A stretch of DNA of 64,000 nt. It comes from Butyrivibrio sp. XPD2002 (GTDB taxonomy: Bacteria > Bacillota > Clostridia > Lachnospirales > Lachnospiraceae). Of this stretch, positions 35,892 through 45,243 are shown piece after piece (position 1 is the stretch's first letter; each line of letters opens with the position of its first letter). The position numbers and the translations under genes were made by a program. The DNA lies in contig NZ_AUIY01000012.1 in NCBI RefSeq assembly GCF_000423945.1, positions 62,001 through 126,000 of the forward strand, read 5' to 3'. The notes beneath the pieces were generated by a model that made no database searches, was not told the origin of the DNA, and worked only from the letters and a program-made list of their open reading frames with translations.

Positions 35892-36934
35892 TGGATAAGG
35901 CCATGACAAGACCTATGGTCAGCATTATCATACCGGCTTATCAGGCACAGGACTCGATAGAAGACTGTGTGAATTCAGTATGCTCACAGGTGATATCATA
36001 TGAAATAAGTAATGCAGCTAAGGATTACAGCGGTATTATGGAGATCATCATTATAGATGACGGGTCTACCGATAAAACGGCATCTATCTGCGACAGACTT
36101 AGCGAAACCAGCGATATTGTTAAAGTGTTACATGTAAAAAATGGCGGTGTATCTAAAGCCAGGAATTTGGGACTGGAGAATTCTGGCGGAAGGTATATCG
36201 CTTTTGTTGATGCTGATGATCTGCTGGGAGATACATATATATCGGACCTTCTTAAGAATGCCTTAAAGACCAATGCGGACCTTATAATAATGGATGGAAA
36301 GATAGTAACAAATGATATTATTACCGGGCGCAGATACATAGAGGATGGTATTTTAAGTGAGGACACCCATGTTTGGGGTAAGCTGTTTAAGAGAGAGCTT
36401 ATTTTTGAGGGTGGAAAGGTTGTGAGATTCCCTGAAAATATAACGATAGGCGAGGATATGCTGTTTCTCCTGGAGGTATTGAAGAAGATAGATGATAAAG
36501 CCTGCATAAGTCTTATAACAGGTGGCGGTTATAAGTATAACTTCAATGACAGCGGTGCAATGCTTAAGGCTTTTAAGCCCTCATATCTGGACCAGATAAC
36601 CTGTTGGGAGATGGCAGATAAGGAGCTTTCAGAGCTTGATCTCGGTCTTTCAGAAAGGGCTTCTATAAAATTCGCAGCGATAAGGGTTATGGCTGCGCTT
36701 TTAGTGGTGTCGAAATTTGCTAAAACCCTTAATATGAGAGACAATAAAGGCATGACAGTTACTCTTGCGATGAAAGAGGAGGTCGTAGCAAGGGCTAAAG
36801 CTATGATAAATAAGGCAAGAGCAGTTAGGGGATGTTATGGCAGATTATCAACAGGCTATAAGATTAAGATAACATTATTCAGCGTAAGCCCTGACCTGTA
36901 TATGAAACTGTATGGACAATGGAAGAAGATATGA
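35891..36934 (+). CDS. GT2 glycosyltransferase (347 aa)
   Basis: GT2 enzyme with VSIIIPAYQAQDSIEDCVNSV, IIIDDGSTDKTASICD, KNGGVSKARNLGLENSGG and FVDADD, then VWGKLFKRELI and ITIGEDMLFL. A short insertion around residues 38-48 lengthens the first loop compared with the neighbour at 34857. Start overlaps the previous stop by one base and its end overlaps the next gene by four, a tight translational chain. Confidence 0.92.
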   Translation: MDKAMTRPMVSIIIPAYQAQDSIEDCVNSVCSQVISYEISNAAKDYSGIMEIIIIDDGSTDKTASICDRLSETSDIVKVLHVKNGGVSKARNLGLENSGGRYIAFVDADDLLGDTYISDLLKNALKTNADLIIMDGKIVTNDIITGRRYIEDGILSEDTHVWGKLFKRELIFEGGKVVRFPENITIGEDMLFLLEVLKKIDDKACISLITGGGYKYNFNDSGAMLKAFKPSYLDQITCWEMADKELSELDLGLSERASIKFAAIRVMAALLVVSKFAKTLNMRDNKGMTVTLAMKEEVVARAKAMINKARAVRGCYGRLSTGYKIKITLFSVSPDLYMKLYGQWKKI

Positions 36935-38340
36935 TTAGAGAAGAGAACACAAGAAAAAGACTGTTTATAATATCAGTTATAGTGTGCTTTGTGACAATTC
37001 TGATATACGAGATGCTGACACCGATGCTTATGGATGACATGAGTTATGGTAAACAGGTTCAGGAGGCAGGAAGCTTTTTGGGACTTTTTGCTCAGGAGCA
37101 TCACCAGTATATGACCTGGACGGGGCGCTCTGTGGCTCATCTTATGCTTAGGATTTTTATGTATATAGATATGCATACGCTGGGCGGAAGAGTGTTCTTT
37201 AATATTGTGGCGGCAGCGGTGTTTACGGCGCTGACACTGCTCATATATCGTAATGCGAACAGTAACATTCGATATGATGTCGGTGCATATCTTTTGGGAG
37301 TTCTTCTTATATGGCTTTTTGCAGTATCCTTTGGTCAGACAATTTTATGGGAGACAGGAGCATGTAACTATCTGTTTACAACAACAATTGTTATGGCTAT
37401 GGTGACTGTTTACAGAAATGTTTATGATAAGTGCCAGGCAGAGGGTGGTGAGGATAAGTCGAAGAAAGCTCTCTCCTGCATTGGGATGTTTCTTCTTGGA
37501 GTAGTATCCGGATGGTGTAATGAGAATACCAGCGGTGGTCTGCTTCTTCTTATGATAATTGTCGCTGTTTATTATAAGAAGCTCTATGCCTTTGCTATAT
37601 CAGCTATGGCTGGAACAGCTGTGGGACTTGGATTTATGGTTCTGGCTCCCGGTAATGCGATCAGAAGTCAGTATATGGAGGAAGCACATACGGGCCTTCT
37701 TGGAATGGCAGCCAGATTTCTTAAAATAACATTGGTTCTCAAAGAAGAGTTTATGGTTCTTCTTATAATAATTGCTGTTTTGTTTTTGCTTCTTAAGCTG
37801 CAGGGAAAAGTTTTTAAGGATTTAAAGGCGATGATACTTTTTGTATTCATCTTTTTTGCTACATCCTACAGCCTTATCCTTACAGTGACACCTCAGGAGA
37901 GAGCGTTCTTTGGTGCAGGAATATTCCTTATAGTGGCTATAGTACAGGGATATTGCAGGATCAGTACCGGAGAGGCGGATAATACAGTAGCCGATGGTAA
38001 TGCTGATAAATCAGAAAAAACCGTTTTGCTGCAGACTGTTAAATATGGTACAGTAGTCGCTATGGCAATTTACATGCTGTTTACCTATATTGAGAGCGGT
38101 GCCAATCTGGCAAGAATATATAGAGAGGAGCAGAACAGGTACAGTTACCTTGAAGAGCAGGCAGCTAAAGGGGAGGAGGATGTTGAAATCCCCATGCTGA
38201 GTGATCAGTTTTATACGAAATATACATCTGCCTATACCTGTGATGTCTCAGACGACTGGACCAATTGGAACAATATGATGATCGCGGAGTATTACGGATT
38301 TAAAACAGTTTTGGGAGTTGATCCTGATACTGAGGAGTAA
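36931..38340 (+). CDS. DUF6056-family polytopic membrane protein, probable GT-C-like (469 aa)
   Basis: About ten membrane helices. The N-terminal region after helix 1 (TPMLMDDMSYGKQV ... QYMTWTGRSVAHLMLRIF) and WETGACNYLFTTTI fit the DUF6056 family, which is found in surface-polysaccharide loci and resembles GT-C enzymes using polyprenyl-linked donors. The acidic DD after the first helix sits where GT-C enzymes have their catalytic loop. The ATG at 36931 forms an ATGA overlap with the previous gene and has GGAAG 5 bases ahead; an in-frame ATG at 36919 is an alternative. Exact reaction unknown. Confidence 0.8.
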   Translation: MIREENTRKRLFIISVIVCFVTILIYEMLTPMLMDDMSYGKQVQEAGSFLGLFAQEHHQYMTWTGRSVAHLMLRIFMYIDMHTLGGRVFFNIVAAAVFTALTLLIYRNANSNIRYDVGAYLLGVLLIWLFAVSFGQTILWETGACNYLFTTTIVMAMVTVYRNVYDKCQAEGGEDKSKKALSCIGMFLLGVVSGWCNENTSGGLLLLMIIVAVYYKKLYAFAISAMAGTAVGLGFMVLAPGNAIRSQYMEEAHTGLLGMAARFLKITLVLKEEFMVLLIIIAVLFLLLKLQGKVFKDLKAMILFVFIFFATSYSLILTVTPQERAFFGAGIFLIVAIVQGYCRISTGEADNTVADGNADKSEKTVLLQTVKYGTVVAMAIYMLFTYIESGANLARIYREEQNRYSYLEEQAAKGEEDVEIPMLSDQFYTKYTSAYTCDVSDDWTNWNNMMIAEYYGFKTVLGVDPDTEE

Positions 38341-38354
38341 TAAGGAAAAAGTTT

Positions 38355-39566
38355 ATGGAAAGACAGTTATTATTCTATATGCACGCAGGCAGTGGCAATC
38401 ACGGGTGCGAAGCAATAGCGGATGCTACTCTTGAAGCCCTTACGGAAGAGTGCAGGAATGAAAATTATATACCGCCTGTAATTATTACAAATAATAAAGA
38501 ACAGGATATGAAGTATGGTCTTGGAGACAGAGTATCGAAGGGGCAATGCAGCATAATCGAAGAGAGACATATAGCTGAGGATCTGATACCTCATGTTATG
38601 TATTATGCCTATAGAAAGGTAACGGGTGATGCGGTATCCTTCTTGAGGTACCAGTTTAAGGATGTTCTGAAGAAGGCATCACAGTATAAGAATCCCATAG
38701 CTGTTTCCATAGGAGGAGATAACTATTGTTATCCAGAGATGGTTAATGATCTTAAGCTTGCTCACGAAGCTTTTCTTGAAAAGGGGATGTCATCCATCCT
38801 TATGGGATGCTCAGTTGAGCCGGATACGGTGAAGGATTTAAAGGATGACCTTTTGAAGTTTGATCTCATAACAGTAAGGGAATCTATTTCCTACAAGGGA
38901 ATGATAGATGGAGGAATCCCGGAGGATAAGGTTAAGCTCTGTCCTGATCCGGCGTTTATGCTTCCTGTTAAGAAGGGAAGTCTCCCTGAAGGTTTTGTAA
39001 AAGGAAATACTATAGGACTTAATGTCAGTCCCATGGTTCAGGGAAAGGAAGCTTCTCCCGGAATCACCATGGAGAATTACAGGAATCTGATAAGACATAT
39101 ATTAAATGATATTGAGGGATCAAAGGTTTTACTTGTGCCTCATGTGGTTTGGAAGAGTAATGACGACAGACAGCCGCTCACACAGCTCTATGAGGAGTTT
39201 AAGGATACCGGAAGGGTTATTCTTGCAGAGGATGCTTCCGCTGAGGAATTAAAGGGACTTATAAGTGAGTGCAGAATTTTTATAGGTGCAAGAACACATT
39301 CCACCATAGCTGCATATTCCACCTGCGTTCCGACACTTGTGCTTGGATATTCTGTAAAATCCAGGGGAATTGCAACTGATCTTTTTGGAACCGATGAAAA
39401 CTATGTTGTGCCTGTTCAGAAGCTGACTTCTGATAAGGATCTTGTAGAGGCCTTTGATTTTATTCTTAAGAATGAGGACGGAATAAGAGAGAGACTTCAG
39501 GAGATAATGCCTGAATACAGTAAGCGTGCGGCAGATAATGCGCGTTATATAAAGGAGCTTGTTTAA
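38355..39566 (+). CDS. Polysaccharide pyruvyl transferase family protein (403 aa)
   Basis: Family (PF04230-type) that adds pyruvate ketals from phosphoenolpyruvate to sugars of exported polymers. N-terminal HAGSGNHGCEAIADATLEAL (the GNxGxEA pattern), SIGGDNYCYPE in the middle, LITVRESISY, and the C-terminal ARTHSTIAAYSTCVPTLVLGYS with the conserved RxH. AAGGA precedes the start. The reaction is typical of the family; the acceptor sugar cannot be told. Confidence 0.9.
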   Translation: MERQLLFYMHAGSGNHGCEAIADATLEALTEECRNENYIPPVIITNNKEQDMKYGLGDRVSKGQCSIIEERHIAEDLIPHVMYYAYRKVTGDAVSFLRYQFKDVLKKASQYKNPIAVSIGGDNYCYPEMVNDLKLAHEAFLEKGMSSILMGCSVEPDTVKDLKDDLLKFDLITVRESISYKGMIDGGIPEDKVKLCPDPAFMLPVKKGSLPEGFVKGNTIGLNVSPMVQGKEASPGITMENYRNLIRHILNDIEGSKVLLVPHVVWKSNDDRQPLTQLYEEFKDTGRVILAEDASAEELKGLISECRIFIGARTHSTIAAYSTCVPTLVLGYSVKSRGIATDLFGTDENYVVPVQKLTSDKDLVEAFDFILKNEDGIRERLQEIMPEYSKRAADNARYIKELV

Positions 39567-40480
39567 TGCTGATAATACAGATAGCCGGAGGCCTGGGAAA
39601 CCAGATGCAGCAGTATGCCATGTACAGGAAGCTGCTGAGAGCCGGCGCAGATAAAGATATAAAGCTTGATACAAGCTGGTTTGATAAAAAAACTCAGGAC
39701 GGTGTTCTTGCTAAGCGAGAGCTGGAGCTTTCATATTTTCAGAATCTCCCTCTTCCTGTGTGCACAGCCGAGGAGAGAGCGTATTTTCTTGACAGAAGCA
39801 TAGCAAGAAAAGTTTTTGAGAAGGTTATGCCTGCCGCAAGCAAAAGGTTTACTGAGAGTGGCATGTATCATCCGGAGATTTTCAGCCTGCAGGATAAGTA
39901 TATTGAAGGATATTTTGCCTGCCAGAAATACTACGATGATATTATGGATGAGCTTAGAGAGCTTTTCATATTTCCTACGCATCCTGATACGGATATAAAC
40001 GTCAGGAATATGGATCTTATGAACGAGATGGAGCTTCGTCCAAGTGTCAGCGTTCATATAAGAAGAGGAGATTACCTCGATCCTGAGAATGCTGCGCTTT
40101 TTGGAAATATTGCAACTGATGAGTACTATGAAGGAGCCATGGACTACTTCAGAGCTTTGGATCCTGATACACATTTTTATATTTTTACAAATGACCCTGA
40201 GTATGCACGCCAAAAATATGCTGACCCGGAGAGATACACAATTGTGGATCACAACACGGGTAAGTATTCGCTTCTGGATATTCAGCTCATGAGTCACTGC
40301 ATGGGAAATATCTGTGCAAATTCGACATTTTCATTCTGGGGAGCAAGGCTGAACCGCAGGAAGGATAAGAAGCTTGTAAGAACACTTACCATGAGAAACA
40401 ACCAACCAGTAGATCCCGAAATCATGCATGATTATTGGGCTGGATGGGTGCTCATGGACAAAGATGGCAAAGTGCGCTAA
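39566..40480 (+). CDS. GT11 alpha-1,2-fucosyltransferase-like enzyme, copy 2 (304 aa)
   Basis: N-terminal QIAGGLGNQMQQYAMYRKL, SVHIRRGDYLDP near residue 160 and CANSTFSFWGARLN near the C-terminus define GT11. It is only moderately similar to the copy at 29564, so it is not a recent duplicate and may act on a different acceptor. The start shares one base with the stop of the pyruvyl transferase gene. It has a slightly longer C-terminal tail than copy 1. Confidence 0.92.
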   Translation: MLIIQIAGGLGNQMQQYAMYRKLLRAGADKDIKLDTSWFDKKTQDGVLAKRELELSYFQNLPLPVCTAEERAYFLDRSIARKVFEKVMPAASKRFTESGMYHPEIFSLQDKYIEGYFACQKYYDDIMDELRELFIFPTHPDTDINVRNMDLMNEMELRPSVSVHIRRGDYLDPENAALFGNIATDEYYEGAMDYFRALDPDTHFYIFTNDPEYARQKYADPERYTIVDHNTGKYSLLDIQLMSHCMGNICANSTFSFWGARLNRRKDKKLVRTLTMRNNQPVDPEIMHDYWAGWVLMDKDGKVR

Positions 40481-40525
40481 AATAGTCATTTAGGTATTGA
40501 TTATAGTAAGAAAAGGAACTGGCGA

Positions 40526-41335
40526 ATGCCTGATATTAAGATCATTATTGCGACCACAAAAAAATACAGAATGCCTGATGATCCGGTCTATATGCCTTTG
40601 CAGGTGGGTGCGGTTAATAAGAAGGCCGCGAATACACCTTATGAGAAGGATAACACGGGAGAGAACATTTCTGAGAAGAACAGCAGCTATTGTGAGCTGA
40701 CAGGTCTCTACTGGGCTTGGAAGAATCTTAAGGCAGATTATATAGGTCTCGTACATTATAGAAGATATTTTGCTTCACCTGAGGCAAGGGGAGAGGATGA
40801 TCCGTTCAATAAGATTATTGGCGGTGAGGAAGTTAAGAGACTTCTTGAGAAGAACTGTATCATAGTTCCCAAGAAGAGGAAGTATTATATAGAAACTCTT
40901 CAATCACACTATGCTCATACACATTACGTGGAGCAGCTGGATGAGACCGGCAAGGTAATTAAGGACCTTTGTCCTGAATATATGGAGTCCTTCGAGAGAG
41001 TAATGACTCAGACTTCAGGTCATATGTTTAATATGATGATAATGCGTAAGGACATACTGGATAAGTATTGCGAGTGGCTGTTCAAGATCCTTAATGAGGT
41101 TGAGATCAGATATCCCGAGAACAATCTCAGTGCTTATCAGGGCAGATATATAGGTAGAATTGCGGAACTCATATTCAATGTGTGGCTTGATTACCAGGTT
41201 ACAACAGGAGCTATCCCGAGGTATCAGATTCAGGAGCTTCCATGTGTACACATTGAGAATGTCAACTGGTTTAAAAAGGGAGGAGCATTCCTTGCTGCAA
41301 AGCTCTTCCATAAGAAATATGATCACAGTTTCTGA
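40526..41335 (+). CDS. DUF4422 glycosyltransferase-like capsule protein (269 aa)
   Basis: Domain found in capsular polysaccharide clusters and taken as a GT-A-like glycosyltransferase. Visible are YCELTGLYWAWKN, IGLVHYRRYF near residue 75, and QTSGHMFNMMIMRKDILDKYCEWLF. The last segment QGRYIGRIAELIFNVWL is the typical C-terminal signature (RxxGxxxERLFxxWL pattern). Full length for the family. It lies 3 bases ahead of the LtaS-GDPD fusion gene. Donor and acceptor unknown. Confidence 0.87.
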   Translation: MPDIKIIIATTKKYRMPDDPVYMPLQVGAVNKKAANTPYEKDNTGENISEKNSSYCELTGLYWAWKNLKADYIGLVHYRRYFASPEARGEDDPFNKIIGGEEVKRLLEKNCIIVPKKRKYYIETLQSHYAHTHYVEQLDETGKVIKDLCPEYMESFERVMTQTSGHMFNMMIMRKDILDKYCEWLFKILNEVEIRYPENNLSAYQGRYIGRIAELIFNVWLDYQVTTGAIPRYQIQELPCVHIENVNWFKKGGAFLAAKLFHKKYDHSF

Positions 41336-41338
41336 TCA

Positions 41339-44128
41339 TTGAGAATTAGTGAGAAGTATAAAGTGGAAAGAAAATCAGGAAAAAGTGCTGCATTTGGCAT
41401 AATATATTTAATATTTGTATTGATTGTTTCAGGTATTGCGTACAAGCACGTAACTGATTTCACCGGAAAAAGATATATTTTAATAAGTGCGCTGCTGTTT
41501 ATATTCTCAGTCGCTGCACCTTTCACGTTGGGAAGGAAGAAATGGAAATCCTCTAAGGCAGTAACTGCTGTAGCACTACTTATTTATCCGCTGTTATGCT
41601 TTTACTTCACTGAAAAAGCGTTAAGTACCGGATTTGGTTTCATAGAAGCCGGTAAAAAGATTCTTATTGGTAATTATGGACTGTATGCTCTGATCATATG
41701 GTTCATATTTGCTTTAACCTTATCTCTTGGCATATCGTTTTTCACAAGCGGTCTGCTGTTTATTTCTTTTGGACTCGCCAATTATTTTACAATTTTATAC
41801 AGACAGGTTCCTATTCTTGCGGGAGATGTAGCTACTGCAGGAACAGCCCTTAACGTTGCAGGTCATTACACCTATGAGATGGAAATATGCCAGTTTATGG
41901 CGATTCAGTTTCTGCTTGCGACTTTGTCATTTGCTCTCTTTTATAAAGTTGAGCGTGAAAACAGGATAAGCATAGGGAAGAGAATTGCTGTAGCAGTCGT
42001 TGCTATTGTGATATTTGCAGGTGCTGCAAGATGCGTGGCATTTACTGATTTCCTTGAGAATCAGGGGATTTCCGTCCATGTATGGATTCCGATTAAGACC
42101 TACAGACAAAAGGGAGGACTGCTTACCTTCTGCAGAAGCATAAGGAATATGGTGGTTGATAAGCCTGAGGGCTATGATCCTGATAACATTAAGGGACTTA
42201 TGACGGAATATCCTTCAGATTCAATATCTGATGAAAAGGTAAGGCCCAACGTAATCGCCATTATGAATGAGGCATTTTCTGACCTTCAGGATGTTGGAGA
42301 TCTTCCTACAAACATGGAAGTGATGCCCTTTTATGACAGCCTTACAGAAAATACCATTAAGGGCTGGAGCTATGTATCTGTTTTTGGCGGCCAGACAGCC
42401 AGCAGTGAGTATGAGTTTTTATCTGGAGATTCCATGGCATTTTTGCCCGCAGGAACTACTCCCTATCAGCTTTATATAAAGAGGTTTATGCCTACTCTTA
42501 CAGGGAACCTTTTACTTGATCACTATTTTAGGGCTATTGCACTTCATCCCTATAAACCAAACGGATATAATCGCAATAACGTATACCCTATTCTTGGCTT
42601 TGATGAGTTTATTTCAGCTGAGGATTTTCCTGAAGGTACTCCCATGATGTCAAAGCATATCACGGACAGCGCGGATTATAGCAGGATTATCGAGGAATAC
42701 GAGAAGGCGAAAGCAGAGAGTGATGAGCCCTTCTACGTTTTTAATGTGACCATGCAAAATCACGGACCTTTTTCAAATGATATGGAAAATGTCCCGGATG
42801 AAGTAAAGATTACTGATGAAGAGCTTAACATGGACGGAGTTCAGGATTATCTGAACCTTATTCATGAGAGTGATAAGGCCTTAAAGGACCTGGTTGAGTA
42901 CTTTGAAAAGGTGGATGAGCCCACAGTTATAGTGATGTTTGGCGATCATGAGCCCGGAGTTGGCAATGCCTTTTATAATAAGCTCGTAGGTGGTAACAAG
43001 AATAACCTTGAGGGAGAGGAGCTTTTAAACCTCTACCACACAAAGTTCGTTATCTGGGCGAATTATGATATTCCTGAGGCTGATTACTCTGAGGAAAGCG
43101 GAATCAGTATCAACTATCTTCAGGCGCTTATGCTTGATGCGGCAGGCATGAAGATGAGCGGCTATAGTAAGTACCTTCTGGATACCATGAAGGAGGTTCC
43201 GATCCTTACTGCAAACGGTTATATCGGTGCAGATGGGAACTTCTATAACACAGATGACGAGAGCTCTCCTTATTATGAGAGACTGCAGCAGTACAGATCC
43301 ATCGTGTATAACCATCTCTTTGATAAAAAGGGAAGAGTTGATGAATTCTTTGAATATTCAACAAAGAATACCGCTGAAACAGCGAAGGTCAGGGAAGAGC
43401 TTATAAAAGAAAAGCATATAGTTCATGCGGGAGGCTTTATAAATTCCGCTGATGGAACTGAGTATAACTATACAAGCAGCGTTGAAGCTATAGAAAATTG
43501 TTATAATAAAGGAAATAAGTTTTGCGAGCTGGATTTTTTGATGACAAAGGATAACCAGCTCGTCTGCGCTCATGCGTGGAAGCAGCTATATAAAGACGGG
43601 ACGCCTCTTGAGGATGCGGTAAGCCTTGATGAGGCTTTATCCTGTAAAATGGAGAACGAGTTCACACCCCTCTGGCTTGGAAGTCTGGTGGATTTTCTAA
43701 GGGGCCATGAGGGAATGTACATCGTCACTGACATCAAACAGGACTATAACGCAGAGGGCGCAAAGCAGATAGCAGAGTATTGTCCTGATCTTATGGACAG
43801 ATTCATAATCCAGGTCTACCACGAGGAAGAGGCTACTGTCATGGAAGAGCTGGGATTTAATAACATAATCTTTACTCTTTACAGAACCGAGGAGGAGGAG
43901 AGAACTCCGGAGGCTCTTATGGAGGCAGCAGGTAAGCACGATTTCGTGGCCTGGACAGCAAAGAAAGCCTTCATAAATGAAGATTTTGTGGCAAGTATCA
44001 AAGCTACCGGCGTTCCGCTTTATACACACACCGTCAATGATCCACAGGAGATAAAGGATTTTATGGCACTTGGTGTTGATGGATTTTACAGCGATGTTGC
44101 TGATTTTGATACTGTGCTTAAGGATTGA
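41339..44128 (+). CDS. LtaS-like phosphoglycerol transferase fused to a GDPD domain (929 aa)
   Basis: Five N-terminal membrane helices (about 15-225) anchor an extracellular sulfatase-fold domain (about 300-610), as in lipoteichoic acid synthases. Metal-site Glu is in NVIAIMNEAF, catalytic Thr353 in GGQTASSEYE, and the metal pair in FGDHEPG. After a linker, residues about 694-929 form a glycerophosphodiester phosphodiesterase-like domain: VHAGG (His of the HRG motif kept, Arg replaced by Ala), CELDF (Glu and Asp), TKDNQLVCAHAW (second His) and HTVNDPQE. One protein thus joins a polymer-building and a phosphodiester-cleaving fold. The start is uncertain: TTG at 41339 or GTG at 41363, neither with a strong site. 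The 54863 paralogue lacks the GDPD part. Confidence 0.88.
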   Translation: MRISEKYKVERKSGKSAAFGIIYLIFVLIVSGIAYKHVTDFTGKRYILISALLFIFSVAAPFTLGRKKWKSSKAVTAVALLIYPLLCFYFTEKALSTGFGFIEAGKKILIGNYGLYALIIWFIFALTLSLGISFFTSGLLFISFGLANYFTILYRQVPILAGDVATAGTALNVAGHYTYEMEICQFMAIQFLLATLSFALFYKVERENRISIGKRIAVAVVAIVIFAGAARCVAFTDFLENQGISVHVWIPIKTYRQKGGLLTFCRSIRNMVVDKPEGYDPDNIKGLMTEYPSDSISDEKVRPNVIAIMNEAFSDLQDVGDLPTNMEVMPFYDSLTENTIKGWSYVSVFGGQTASSEYEFLSGDSMAFLPAGTTPYQLYIKRFMPTLTGNLLLDHYFRAIALHPYKPNGYNRNNVYPILGFDEFISAEDFPEGTPMMSKHITDSADYSRIIEEYEKAKAESDEPFYVFNVTMQNHGPFSNDMENVPDEVKITDEELNMDGVQDYLNLIHESDKALKDLVEYFEKVDEPTVIVMFGDHEPGVGNAFYNKLVGGNKNNLEGEELLNLYHTKFVIWANYDIPEADYSEESGISINYLQALMLDAAGMKMSGYSKYLLDTMKEVPILTANGYIGADGNFYNTDDESSPYYERLQQYRSIVYNHLFDKKGRVDEFFEYSTKNTAETAKVREELIKEKHIVHAGGFINSADGTEYNYTSSVEAIENCYNKGNKFCELDFLMTKDNQLVCAHAWKQLYKDGTPLEDAVSLDEALSCKMENEFTPLWLGSLVDFLRGHEGMYIVTDIKQDYNAEGAKQIAEYCPDLMDRFIIQVYHEEEATVMEELGFNNIIFTLYRTEEEERTPEALMEAAGKHDFVAWTAKKAFINEDFVASIKATGVPLYTHTVNDPQEIKDFMALGVDGFYSDVADFDTVLKD

Positions 44129-44185
44129 TGATCCGTAAGTATGCGGGATATGACACTAAAACAAAACAAGAAGGAAAATTGGTAA

Positions 44186-45109
44186 ATGGGAAATAATAAG
44201 GCTATGGGAGCGGCTGATAAGCGGCACTTTTTCAAGACCGGCTTTCGCGGAGCCCCCGGCACCTTTGAACTTAATAATGAACAGCTAAAGGAGCTTCAGC
44301 AGACACTTCTTGAGATGCTTAAGGATTTCATAGCGGTGTTTGACGAAGAGAACATATTCTATACACTAAGCGGCGGCTCTGTACTCGGCGCTATAAGGCA
44401 TAAGGGCTTTATTCCCTGGGATGATGACATCGACATAAATATGCCAAGAAAAGATTTTGAGCATTTAAAGCGCATCTTTGATGAAAAGCTCGGAGATAAA
44501 TATGTACTCTGCGGACCTGAGTTTGGCAGAGGCTATGGCATGAGCCATGTTCAGATAAAGAAAAAGGGAACTACCTACAAGGCCTTTAATGAGCTTACCA
44601 TGAAGGATACCGGAATTTTCATAGATATATTTGTTCTGGAAAACACCTATGACAATAAGCTAAAAAGGGAGCTTCACGGAACCTGGTGCCTTATGCTTGG
44701 ATATATTCTGACCTGCAGAAAAACGGCTGAGGATTGGAAGGCACTTGAGCCCTATCTGTCGGTGAATGAGGTGTTAAAGGAAGCCTTTGCAAAGAAGATG
44801 AAGATAGGAAGACTCTTTAAGTGGCAGAGCCTTGATAAAGTTGCCAAAAGGGTCATTTATTGGTATTCTTACTGTGGTTTGGAAGACTCGAAGCAGGTTT
44901 GTATCCCCAGCGGAAGAAAGCACTATTTTGGCGAGATGTACAATCGCGAGGATATGTGTAAGGCACGGGATGCGGTATTCGAAGGAGTTAATGTAAAGAT
45001 TCCCAAGGGAACAGAGACTTATATGGAGATTCTATATGGGCCTAATTACATGCAGATTCCGAAGGAAGAGGATCGAGAGATTCATTCAGCTGTGGAGCTG
45101 AAATTTTGA
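44186..45109 (+). CDS. LicD-family phosphotransferase, copy 1 (307 aa)
   Basis: LicD proteins transfer phosphorylated alcohols (phosphocholine, or ribitol-5-phosphate in the related fukutin/FKRP group) from CDP donors onto sugars. Signature GGSVLGAIRHKGFIPWDDDIDI at about 73-94 has the conserved acidic cluster; FIDIFVLE follows. An N-terminal extension of about 35 residues precedes the domain. AAGGAA lies upstream. It is separated by a REP-like inverted pair from a TarI/IspD-like cytidylyltransferase and a second LicD gene. Confidence 0.9.
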   Translation: MGNNKAMGAADKRHFFKTGFRGAPGTFELNNEQLKELQQTLLEMLKDFIAVFDEENIFYTLSGGSVLGAIRHKGFIPWDDDIDINMPRKDFEHLKRIFDEKLGDKYVLCGPEFGRGYGMSHVQIKKKGTTYKAFNELTMKDTGIFIDIFVLENTYDNKLKRELHGTWCLMLGYILTCRKTAEDWKALEPYLSVNEVLKEAFAKKMKIGRLFKWQSLDKVAKRVIYWYSYCGLEDSKQVCIPSGRKHYFGEMYNREDMCKARDAVFEGVNVKIPKGTETYMEILYGPNYMQIPKEEDREIHSAVELKF

Positions 45110-45122
45110 TATTATAAAGAGA

Positions 45123-45226
45123 CCCTCATCCGTCGCTACGCGACACCTTCCCCCAGAGGGGGAAGGCAATAATATTCTAAAGCCTTCCCCCCTTGGGGGA
45201 AGGTGGCACGAAGTGCCGGATGAGGG
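45123..45226. repeat. Inverted pair of REP-like palindromic elements
   Basis: Copy 45123-45167 begins CCCTCATCCGTC and ends GGGGGAAGGC. Copy 45182-45226 is its reverse orientation, ending GGATGAGGG. Only 14 AT-rich bases separate them. Together they could fold into one long hairpin or two short ones. They fill most of the 134-base gap before the cytidylyltransferase and end 5 bases before its ribosome site. Same family as the element at 22534. Confidence 0.9.
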
Positions 45227-45243
45227 AAAAGGGAGGAATAAAA

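Noticed and set aside
45193-45243. Upstream extension of the cytidylyltransferase
   Set aside because: The extra 17 codons read through the REP-like element; ATG 45244 has GGGAGG 7 bases ahead and begins the family domain.
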